From positions 3,906,001 to 3,970,000 of the forward strand of contig NZ_JAPEOZ010000001.1 of NCBI RefSeq assembly GCF_026340655.1: a stretch of 64,000 nt of DNA, in the 5' to 3' direction. Of the stretch, positions 56,720 through 64,000 are shown piece after piece. The notes under the pieces are model-generated. The model saw only the letters and a list, made by a program, of their open reading frames with translations. It was not told the DNA's origin and did not search any database. The position numbers and the translations under genes were made by a program. This DNA comes from Streptomyces sp. NBC_01275. GTDB taxonomy: Bacteria; Actinomycetota; Actinomycetes; Streptomycetales; Streptomycetaceae. The stretch's first letter is position 1. Every line of letters starts with the position of its first letter.

Positions 56720-57733
56720 ATGACCACAGGCTCCTCCAACGTGATCGAAGACCCTTCGAAGGCGCCCGACGACACCCCCGCCCCCTCCGCCACGCTGGGT
56801 GGCGAGCAGAAGCGTTCGATCGAGCAGATCACGCTGCTGCTCTTCATCACCGTCCCGTTCCTCGCGCTGCTGGCGGCCGTGCCGCTGGCGTGGGGCTGGG
56901 GGGTGAGCTGGCTGGACCTCGGTCTGCTGGTCTTCATGTACTACCTCGGCTGCCATGGCATCACCATCGGCTTCCACCGCTACTTCACCCACGGCTCCTT
57001 CAAGGCGAAGCGGCCGCTCCGGATCGCGCTGGCGATCATGGGGTCGATGGCGGTGGAGGGGCCGCTGGTGCGCTGGGTGGCGGACCATCGCAAGCACCAC
57101 AAGTTCTCCGACGCGGAGGGCGACCCGCATTCGCCGTGGCGGTTCGGGGAGACGGTCCCGGCGCTGGTGAAGGGCCTGTGGTGGGCGCACATCGCATGGA
57201 TGTTCGACGAGGAGCAGACCCCGCAGGAGAAGTACGCGCCCGACCTGATCAAGGACCCGGCGATCCGGGCGATCTCGCGTCAGTTCATCTTCTGGACGAT
57301 GCTGTCGCTGGCGCTGCCGCCGCTGGTCGGCGGGCTGGTGACGATGTCCTGGTGGGGCGCGTTCACGGCGTTCTTCTGGGGCTCGCTGGTACGCGTGGCG
57401 CTCCTGCACCACGTCACCTGGTCGATCAACTCCATCTGCCACGCGGTGGGCAAGCGCCCCTTCAAGTCGCGGGACCGCTCGGGCAACGTGTGGTGGCTGG
57501 CGGTGCTGTCCTGCGGCGAGTCCTGGCACAACCTGCACCACGCCGACCCGACGTCGGCGCGGCACGGGGTGGAGCGGGGTCAGCTGGACTCCTCGGCGCG
57601 GTTCATCCGCTGGTTCGAGATGCTCGGCTGGGCCTACGACGTGCGCTGGCCGTCACGCTCACGTATCGATTCGCGCCGTAACACGGACGAGGACCGCTTC
57701 CGACGCGGGAAGGCGACCGCCGACGCGGCATGA
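56720..57733 (+). CDS. Acyl-CoA (fatty acid) desaturase
   Basis: A 337-aa integral membrane di-iron desaturase, probably introducing a delta-9 double bond into acyl-CoA or acyl lipid. Four hydrophobic segments surround the three His boxes HRYFTH (about 88-93), HRKHH (about 125-129) and HNLHH (about 272-276), all intact. ATG 56720 has AGGGGA at suitable spacing. The stop overlaps the TetR start (ATGA). Regulation by that TetR through the paired palindromes upstream would resemble DesT-type lipid-composition control in Pseudomonas; this is inference. Confidence 0.93.
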   Translation: MTTGSSNVIEDPSKAPDDTPAPSATLGGEQKRSIEQITLLLFITVPFLALLAAVPLAWGWGVSWLDLGLLVFMYYLGCHGITIGFHRYFTHGSFKAKRPLRIALAIMGSMAVEGPLVRWVADHRKHHKFSDAEGDPHSPWRFGETVPALVKGLWWAHIAWMFDEEQTPQEKYAPDLIKDPAIRAISRQFIFWTMLSLALPPLVGGLVTMSWWGAFTAFFWGSLVRVALLHHVTWSINSICHAVGKRPFKSRDRSGNVWWLAVLSCGESWHNLHHADPTSARHGVERGQLDSSARFIRWFEMLGWAYDVRWPSRSRIDSRRNTDEDRFRRGKATADAA

Positions 57734-58410
57734 TGGACGGCGTGGCGATCGATCCCAGCGGTACCCCCAGCAACGAAGCGAAGCCGAGGCGCGCCCGTCG
57801 CACCCGTATGACGGGGGCGGAGCGCCGGCAGCAGTTGCTGGAGATCGGTCGCACCCTGTTCGCGGCGAAGGGCTTCGAGGGCACGTCGGTGGAGGAGATC
57901 GCGGCGAAGGCCGGGGTCTCCAAGCCGGTGGTGTACGAGCACTTCGGCGGCAAGGAGGGCTTGTACGCGGTCGTCGTGGACCGTGAGATGCGACGCCTGC
58001 TGGACGGGGTGACGAGCTCGCTCACCGCCGGTCACCCCCGCGAGCTCCTGGAACAGGCGGCCTTCGCCCTCCTCGACTACATCGAGGAGTACACGGACGG
58101 GTTCCGCATCCTGGTCCGCGACTCCCCCATCCCCCAGTCCACGGGCTCCTTCGCCTCGCTCATCTCCGACATCGCCACCCAGGTGGAGGACATCCTGGGC
58201 CGCGAGTTCAAGAGCCGAGGCTTCGACCCCAAACTGGCCCCCCTCTACGCCCAGGCCCTGGTCGGCATGGTCGCCCTGACCGGCCAGTGGTGGCTGGACG
58301 TGCGCCGCCCGAAGAAGGCGGAGGTCGCGGCCCATCTGGTGAACCTGTCGTGGCACGGGCTGGACGGCTTGGAGCAGAAGCCTCACCTGATAGGGCGACG
58401 GAAGGCTTAG
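57730..58410 (+). CDS. TetR-family regulator coupled to desaturase
   Basis: A 226-aa regulator with a basic N-terminal extension and a helix-turn-helix at about 40-75 (GTSVEEIAAKAGVSKPVVYEHFGGKEGLYAVV). A long helical effector domain follows. ATG 57730 overlaps the desaturase TGA by 4 nt, so it is translated with it; ATG 57733 is also possible. As part of the desaturase operon it would autoregulate and sense fatty acid or acyl-CoA levels. A 27-bp hairpin terminator follows. Confidence 0.92.
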   Translation: MMDGVAIDPSGTPSNEAKPRRARRTRMTGAERRQQLLEIGRTLFAAKGFEGTSVEEIAAKAGVSKPVVYEHFGGKEGLYAVVVDREMRRLLDGVTSSLTAGHPRELLEQAAFALLDYIEEYTDGFRILVRDSPIPQSTGSFASLISDIATQVEDILGREFKSRGFDPKLAPLYAQALVGMVALTGQWWLDVRRPKKAEVAAHLVNLSWHGLDGLEQKPHLIGRRKA

Positions 58411-58414
58411 CAGG

Positions 58415-58475
58415 GCGATGCGAAGAGCCGGCGACCAGGACGGGGCCCGTCCTGGTCGCCGGCTCTTCGCATCGC
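58415..58475. terminator. Exceptionally long perfect hairpin terminator
   Basis: 27 nt at 58415-58441 pair without mismatch with 58449-58475 around the loop GGGGCCC. It lies between the convergent TetR and CsbD genes; the far arm ends 7 nt from the CsbD stop codon. Confidence 0.95.
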
Positions 58476-58481
58476 TCCCGC

Positions 58482-58655
58482 TCAGTGCTTGAAGACGTCC
58501 TTCATCTTCTCCTTCGCCTGGCGCGCGTCGCCCTTCGCCTGCCCGGCGCGGCCCTCGGCCTCCATCCGCTCGTTGCCCACGGCGCGGCCGACGGTCTCCT
58601 TGGCCTTGCCCTTGGCCTGTTCCTTCTTCGCCCTGGCCTTCTGTTCTCGTGCCAC
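58482..58655 (-). CDS. CsbD-like stress protein
   Basis: A 57-aa, highly charged, Lys/Ala/Glu-rich protein. The core KAKETVGRAVGNERMEAEGRA followed by GQAKGDARQAKEKMKDVF fits the CsbD family, small general-stress proteins often under alternative sigma factors. The start is GTG 58655, with GGGAG about 10 nt upstream. It is short, and shares a long hairpin terminator with the convergent TetR gene. The function of CsbD proteins is not established. Confidence 0.88.
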   Translation of the reverse strand: MAREQKARAKKEQAKGKAKETVGRAVGNERMEAEGRAGQAKGDARQAKEKMKDVFKH

Positions 58656-58734
58656 CTTGGATCACTCCCAGCGGGTTCGACTCGGGTGTCACCCCAGGTA
58701 TCCCTCAGCCCGCCGCTCAAACGCCCGCTGCGCC

Positions 58735-59535
58735 TCACTCCCCCTTCGTGGCCACCGCGAACAGCCGCCGGAACGGCAGGACGGTGCCGTAGGACGTCGT
58801 CGGGTAGGCCTCGCGGAGCAGGGCGCGGTAGTCGGTGACGAAGGCGTCGCGAGCCTCGGGGTCGTCGGCGAGGGTGGTGAGGACGGGGCGCAGGCCGGTG
58901 CCCCTGACCCAGTCGAGGACGGGGTCCTCGCCCTGCAGGACGTGGTGGTACGTGGTCGTCCAGACGTCGGTCGCGCAGCCGAGGCGGGCGAGCCGGTCGA
59001 GGTAGACGCCGGGCGCGTGGACGGAGTCCACGGGGCGCAGCACCTCGCCGAGCCGGGCTTTCCAGCGGGGCGTGTTCCCGAGCTCGCGCATGAGGGCGTG
59101 CAGGGGCGCGTCGATGTTGTGCGGGACCTGGAAGGCGAAGGTCCCGCCGGGCGCGAGGCCGTCCAGCCAGCCGGCGAAGGAGTCGAGGTGCCCGGGGACC
59201 CAGTGCAGGGCCGCGTTCGACACGATCAGGTCGTACGTCTCCGTCGGCGTCCAGGTGGCGAGGTCGGCGTGGGCGAAGTCGAGCCGCGCGCCGGCGTGCG
59301 CTGCCGCGTCGGCGAGCATCTGGGGCGAGTTGTCGTAGCCGGTGATGCGGGCGGCGGGCCAGCGGTCGGCGAGGACGGCGGTGACGTTGCCGGGGCCGCA
59401 GCCGAGGTCGGCGATGCGGGGCGGGTCGCCGGGCAGGTCGGGGACGCGGGCGAGGAGGTCGGCGAAGGGGCGGGCCCGGTGGCCGGCGTGACGCAGGTAC
59501 TGGGCGGGGTCCCAGGTGGGGTTGGTCGTCGTCAT
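58735..59535 (-). CDS. tam: Trans-aconitate 2-methyltransferase
   Basis: A 266-aa SAM-dependent methyltransferase that detoxifies trans-aconitate, an inhibitor of aconitase, by methylation. Opening WDPAQYLRHAGHRARPFADLLARV, the SAM motif IADLGCGPGNVTAVLADRWP (about 41-60), and SNAALHWVPGHLDSFAGWLDGLAPGGTFAFQVP are characteristic. It is divergent from a MarR gene with three stepped palindromes between them. This matches the tam/TamR arrangement described in S. coelicolor, where trans-aconitate relieves repression. Confidence 0.94.
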   Translation of the reverse strand: MTTTNPTWDPAQYLRHAGHRARPFADLLARVPDLPGDPPRIADLGCGPGNVTAVLADRWPAARITGYDNSPQMLADAAAHAGARLDFAHADLATWTPTETYDLIVSNAALHWVPGHLDSFAGWLDGLAPGGTFAFQVPHNIDAPLHALMRELGNTPRWKARLGEVLRPVDSVHAPGVYLDRLARLGCATDVWTTTYHHVLQGEDPVLDWVRGTGLRPVLTTLADDPEARDAFVTDYRALLREAYPTTSYGTVLPFRRLFAVATKGE

Positions 59536-59561
59536 GCCTCGTACTGTCCCCCCCGACTTAT

Positions 59562-59606
59562 CTTGATGTCAAGAGACTCGATATCAAGAGACTTCATGTC
59601 GACACA
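59562..59606. promoter_or_regulatory. TamR operator: three 15-bp steps
   Basis: Three units start at 59562 (CTTGATGTCAAGAGA), 59577 (CTCGATATCAAGAGA) and 59592 (CTTCATGTCGACACA), each opening with a 12-bp palindrome. They fill the gap between tam and tamR and should overlap both promoters. Confidence 0.72.
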
Positions 59607-59624
59607 ACCACTACACTGATCGTC

Positions 59625-60122
59625 ATGGAGGACGAGGTCGATCGGCTGGTCGCAGCGTGGCGCCGGGAGCGCCCGGACCTCGACGTGGAGCCGCTGGAAG
59701 TACTCAGCCGGGTGAGCAGACTGGCCCGGCACCTGGACCGGGCACGCCGACTGGCGTTCTCCGAACACCAGCTGGAGCCCTGGGAGTTCGACGTCCTGAC
59801 GGCGCTGCGGCGCGCGGGCGCCCCGTATCAGCTCTCGCCGGGGCAGCTGCTGACGCAGACCCTGGTGACGTCGGGCACGATGACGAACCGCATCGACCGG
59901 CTGACCAAGAAGGGCCTGGTGGAGCGGCTGCCGGATCCGAGCGACCGGCGCGGTGTGCTGGTGCGCCTCACGGACGACGGCAAGGACCGCGCCGACCAGG
60001 CCCTGGCCGGACTGCTCGCACAGGAGAGGGCGATCCTGTCCGAACTCTCCCACGCCCAACGCGCCGACCTTGCCGGACTCCTACGTCAGCTGACCGCCCC
60101 GTTCGACAACATCCCGGGCTGA
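59625..60122 (+). CDS. tamR: MarR-family regulator TamR
   Basis: A 165-aa winged-helix regulator. The DNA-binding part is about 70-115 (SPGQLLTQTLVTSGTMTNRIDRLTKKGLVERL) with the wing PDPSDRRGVLVRLTDDG. Sequence, orientation and the divergent tam gene identify it as TamR, which binds citrate, isocitrate and aconitates and controls tam and aconitase-related genes under oxidative stress in S. coelicolor. The start ATG has no strong ribosome binding site. Right after its stop lies an inverted copy of the 3' end of the response regulator gene. Confidence 0.9.
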   Translation: MEDEVDRLVAAWRRERPDLDVEPLEVLSRVSRLARHLDRARRLAFSEHQLEPWEFDVLTALRRAGAPYQLSPGQLLTQTLVTSGTMTNRIDRLTKKGLVERLPDPSDRRGVLVRLTDDGKDRADQALAGLLAQERAILSELSHAQRADLAGLLRQLTAPFDNIPG

Positions 60123-60225
60123 GGGCCTGCCGGGCAGATCAGGCCGGAGACGCGGGGCGTGGCACGCGCACCCCAGCCGATCAGGCGCTGTTGGTCTGCT
60201 CCAGCCTGATCTGCCCGGCAGGCCC
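60123..60225. repeat. 22-bp perfect inverted repeat reaching into a coding sequence
   Basis: The arm at 60123-60144 is the exact reverse complement of 60204-60225, and the match extends to 27 nt with one mismatch. The second arm encodes part of the response regulator C-terminus (GPAGQIRLE); the first starts 1 nt after the tamR stop. The loop is 59 nt. It may act as a terminator for both convergent genes. Confidence 0.93.
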
Positions 60226-60954
60226 TAGGTCGACCGGCCCCACCCCTGCGCGGCGCGCCAGTGCGACGGCCGCGAGGGTGGAGTGGACGCCCAGTTTGCC
60301 GAGGACGTTCTGCATATGGGTGCGGACGGTGTGCGGGGAGAGGAACAGGCGCTCGGCGACGGCCTTGCGCCCCAGGCCCGCGACCATGCAGCGCAGCACC
60401 TCCCGCTCCCTCGGCGTGAGGGACTCGACCAGCCGTTCGCTCTCGGTGCGGTGTTTGCGCGCGGCCGTCAACTCCCGCAGGACGCCGGTGAGCAGGGCGG
60501 GCGGGAGATGGGTCTCCTCGCGCAGCACCCCCCGGATGACGGTCAGCAGCCGCGACAGCGAGCAGTCCTTCGCCACCCAGCCGGACGCCCCGGCCTGCAG
60601 GGCGAGGGCCGCGCGACGCGGATCGTCCTTCTCGGCGAGGACGACGACACGGACGTGCGGCTGCGCGGAACGCACGCCCACGACCAGCGAGATCCCGTCG
60701 ACCAGCCCGTCCTCCCCCACCTCCGGCACGGGCACGGCGGGCCGTATGCCCGGCAGCGCGGCGCCCAGGTCGGCGTCGACGAGCAGCACGTCGTACCGAC
60801 GGCCTTCGGAGGCGGCGCGCTCTATGCTGCGCAGCGCCGCCGGGCCGCTGCCGGCCGCGGACACGTCGACATCGGGCTCGGCGGCCAGAGCCGCGGCGAG
60901 CGACTCGGCGAAGATACGGTGGTCGTCGACGACCAGAACTCGGATGCGAACCAC
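60181..60954 (-). CDS. LuxR/NarL-type response regulator without adjacent kinase
   Basis: A 257-aa regulator. The receiver domain (about 4-125) has the acidic pair in VLVVDDH (10-11), the likely phosphoacceptor Asp60 in VLLVDADLG and the conserved Lys in VLAEKDDP. It carries a roughly 25-residue Pro-rich insert after the phosphorylation site. The LuxR helix-turn-helix is at about 183-245 (LTPREREVLRCMVAGLGRKAVAERLFLSPHTVRTHMQNVL). GTG 60954 follows an AGGGGG run. No kinase is next to it. Its last codons are duplicated in inverted orientation after tamR. Confidence 0.91.
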   Translation of the reverse strand: MVRIRVLVVDDHRIFAESLAAALAAEPDVDVSAAGSGPAALRSIERAASEGRRYDVLLVDADLGAALPGIRPAVPVPEVGEDGLVDGISLVVGVRSAQPHVRVVVLAEKDDPRRAALALQAGASGWVAKDCSLSRLLTVIRGVLREETHLPPALLTGVLRELTAARKHRTESERLVESLTPREREVLRCMVAGLGRKAVAERLFLSPHTVRTHMQNVLGKLGVHSTLAAVALARRAGVGPVDLGPAGQIRLEQTNSA

Positions 60955-61229
60955 GAAACCCCCTTCCCCAAGCTCCTTGACAGAGCAGGGGATACCCCAG
61001 GTCCGGAAAAGTGACGACCGGCGCGGGTACGACGCCCGAAGGGAATGCCGCTACCGCACGGCCGCCGCCGTGCAGAGACTGCTACCCCCACTGCGGGCGC
61101 CGTACCCGACTGTCTCGCCCCCTGATCAGCACCGGCCCCCACCGGTGCTGTTTCACAGCGTAGGGCCGTGGGCGGACAGCGGAAGGCAAATTGCAGAACT
61201 GATTGGCCAGCGCGTTTATGGTGTGCCGC

Positions 61230-61673
61230 ATGTTTCGTCTTGAGACAGAAGTCGACAGGACTCGGCGCGATCTGCTCCGCTCCCGGCTCTACGACACCAA
61301 CACCGCGGCCTCCCCGACCCTGCGCGCCCTGCGCGGCACCCCCGCCGAACGCGAGGCCCCGCTGCACGTCTGGGCGTCGGACGGCGCCGGTGACCTGGTC
61401 GGCGGCCTGGTCGGCCACACCTGGACGACCTGGCTGCACATCACCTATCTCTGGGTGGACGCCCGCCACCGCGGCACCGGTCTGGGCACCCTCCTGCTCG
61501 CCGAGGCGGAACGCATCGCCTCCACGGAACGCGGCTGCCGTCGCGCCCGCCTGGAGACCTGGGACTTCCAGGCCCCGGAGTTCTACCAGGGGCGCGGATA
61601 CGAGGTGGTGTGCGTGATCGAGGACTACCCGCCGGGGATCACGGAGTTCACGCTGACCAAGCGATTGGGGTGA
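61230..61673 (+). CDS. GNAT-family acetyltransferase
   Basis: A 147-aa cytoplasmic N-acetyltransferase-like protein. The acetyl-CoA-binding core is at about 80-105 (LWVDARHRGTGLGTLLLAEAERIA), followed by ARLETWDFQAPEFYQGRGYEVVCVIEDYPPG, typical of GNAT proteins near the small-molecule or aminoglycoside type. The start is uncertain: ATG 61230 sits about 8 nt after a TTTATGGT -10-like stretch and suits a leaderless message; ATG 61218 and TTG 61203 are in frame. The acceptor substrate is unknown. Confidence 0.85.
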   Translation: MFRLETEVDRTRRDLLRSRLYDTNTAASPTLRALRGTPAEREAPLHVWASDGAGDLVGGLVGHTWTTWLHITYLWVDARHRGTGLGTLLLAEAERIASTERGCRRARLETWDFQAPEFYQGRGYEVVCVIEDYPPGITEFTLTKRLG

Positions 61674-61708
61674 GCGGGAGGTGACGAGCGGGGTCGGCGC
61701 GCCCCGAA

Positions 61709-61760
61709 CGACGAACCGGGCCCCGTACGTGATCGAACACGTACGGGGCCCGGTTCGTCG
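61709..61760. terminator. 23-bp perfect hairpin terminator
   Basis: 61709-61731 pairs perfectly with 61738-61760 around the loop ATCGAA, between convergent GNAT and galK genes. Confidence 0.94.
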
Positions 61761-61769
61761 GAGCAGGGC

Positions 61770-62923
<1,154 letters not shown>

Positions 62924-62924
<1 letters not shown>

Positions 62925-63904
62925 TACTGCTCCCTTGCGATCTGCTGTGCGAACTCCCACGCGTCCGCGACGATGCCCGCGAGGTCCGCGCGGGACGGGT
63001 TCCAGCCCAGCTGTTCGCGGGCGGTGGCCGCCGAGGCGACCAGGGCGGCCGGGTCGCCGGCCCGACGGGGGGCCATGACCTCGGGAATCGGGTGGCCGGT
63101 GACCTCGCGGACGGTCTCGATGACCTCGCGGACGGAGAACCCGTTGCCGTTGCCGAGGTTGCAGATGAGGTGCTCGCCGGGCTTGGCCGCGGCGACGGCC
63201 AGCAGGTGGGCCTCGGCGAGGTCGGCGACGTGGATGTAGTCGCGGATGCAGGTGCCGTCGGGCGTCGGGTAGTCGTCGCCGAAGACGGAGACGGCGTCCC
63301 GGCGGCCCTGCGCGACCTGGAGGACGAGCGGGATGAGGTGCGACTCGGGGTCGTGGCGCTCGCCCTGCGCGCCGTACGCGCCGGCCACGTTGAAGTAGCG
63401 CAGGGAGACGGCGCCGAGGCCGTGGGCCGCCGCCTCGCCGGTGATCATGTGGTCGACGGCGAGCTTGGAGGCGCCGTAGGGGTTGGTCGGCTTCGTCGGG
63501 GCGGTCTCCACGATCGGGACCTCCTCCGGCTCGCCGTAGGTCGCGGCGGTGGAGGAGAAGACGAGCCTGCGCACGCCGGCCTCGCGCATCGCGCCGAGCA
63601 GCGCCATGGTGCCGCCGACGTTGTTGTCCCAGTACTTCTCCGGCTTGACGACCGACTCGCCGACCTGCGAGAACGCGGCGAAGTGCAGCACGCCGTCGAA
63701 GGAGGGGTCGAGGTGCTTGGCGGCGTCGCGGATGTCGCCCTCGATGAACGCGGCGCCCGCCGGGACGCCCTCGCGGAAACCGGTGGCGAGGTTGTCGAGG
63801 ACGACGACCTCGTGTCCCGCCTCCAGCAGATGCTGGGCGACCACGCTGCCGACGTACCCGGCACCACCGGTGACCAGGTACTTCCCACTCTTGCCGCTGC
63901 TCAT
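62924..63904 (-). CDS. galE: UDP-glucose 4-epimerase
   Basis: A 326-aa NAD-dependent epimerase interconverting UDP-galactose and UDP-glucose, of the extended SDR class. It has the cofactor motif [10 protein letters not shown] (about 11-20), [24 protein letters not shown], the catalytic YxxxK in [11 protein letters not shown], and [13 protein letters not shown] 63904 overlaps the galT stop (ATGA). The middle gene of the Leloir operon, it also supplies UDP-galactose for cell-surface polymers. Confidence 0.96.
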
Positions 63905-64000
63905 GAACTCGCTACCTCTCGCAGTCGCTCGGCCGCGCGCTCCGGTGGCACGTCGTTGATGAACACGTTCATGCCGGACTCGGAGCCCGCGAGGAACTTC
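63901..64000 (-). CDS. galT: Galactose-1-phosphate uridylyltransferase, C-terminal fragment
   Basis: Only the last 32 codons plus stop lie in the window; the gene continues past the right edge. The fragment [19 protein letters not shown] followed by [13 protein letters not shown] matches the C-terminus of GalT, which exchanges UMP between UDP-glucose and galactose 1-phosphate. Its TGA overlaps the galE ATG by 4 nt, confirming a galT-galE-galK operon. Confidence 0.88.
   Translation of the reverse strand, partial: KFLAGSESGMNVFINDVPPERAAERLREVASS

Overview
The window is very GC-rich actinobacterial chromosome and is almost certainly from a Streptomyces core region. It carries the UUA-reading leucyl tRNA bldA, a CYP107U-type P450, a resuscitation-promoting-factor pair behind a c-di-AMP (ydaO) riboswitch, DivIC, a Rex-type operator upstream of ndh, and a tam/TamR divergon. 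From memory the gene order matches the S. coelicolor segment running from about SCO3079 to SCO3138. No phage, insertion sequence, CRISPR array or rRNA is visible. The only gene running off an edge is galT at the right end.

Layout. 0-6 kb: a thiolase, two poorly known small genes, a DUF4287 protein, a BI-1-like membrane protein, pobA, and bldA with its upstream region. 6-11 kb: a MacB/LolCDE-like ABC transporter and a cyclopropane-fatty-acid synthase homologue. 11-19.5 kb: ndh with Rex-type sites, a DUF501-Ppx/GppA fusion, divIC, eno, and two secreted Rpf/LysM proteins. 19.7-28 kb: a cytochrome P450 coupled to an uncharacterised P-loop NTPase with Sel1/TPR-like repeats, mazG, a SurA-like lipoprotein, a DUF1906 protein, a small membrane protein, an HNH lipoprotein and an orphan antitoxin-like protein. 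28-31 kb: a divergent SCO6745-like/TetR pair and an SDR-MerR pair. 31-41.5 kb: mfd, a second paralogous ABC transporter, an MFS exporter and a coiled-coil protein. 41.6-47.1 kb: a cluster of polymorphic-toxin-type domains (a multidomain protein with Imm35-like, deaminase-like and SUKH-4-like parts; a WHH nuclease-SUKH fusion; a YwqJ-type deaminase; a SUKH-3 protein). 47-53.6 kb: a lone histidine kinase, tRNA-Gln, glmU, prs, L25/CTC, pth and a membrane protein. 53.7-64 kb: ppc, an acyl desaturase with its TetR regulator, CsbD, tam/tamR, a LuxR-type response regulator, a GNAT protein, and galT'-galE-galK.

How the genes work together. Translational coupling (ATGA, GTGA or TAGTG overlaps) ties cyp to the NTPase, the second ABC ATPase to its permease, the toxin-like pair, SDR to MerR, desaturase to TetR, and galT-galE-galK. 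Several regulators sit beside probable operators: TamR sites in three 15-bp steps, paired palindromes at the desaturase promoter, Rex-type sites upstream of ndh, AdpA-like sites upstream of bldA, and four 11-bp steps upstream of pobA. Strong hairpin terminators separate most convergent genes.

Points most worth a second look: the toxin/immunity domain cluster (41.6-47.1 kb), the STAND-like NTPase (21.0-23.3 kb), the DUF501-Ppx fusion (13.3-14.9 kb), and a recurring habit of short tandem duplications starting at or spanning stop codons (mfd, eno, ndh and others). All family assignments come from motif recognition by eye; no database search was run.
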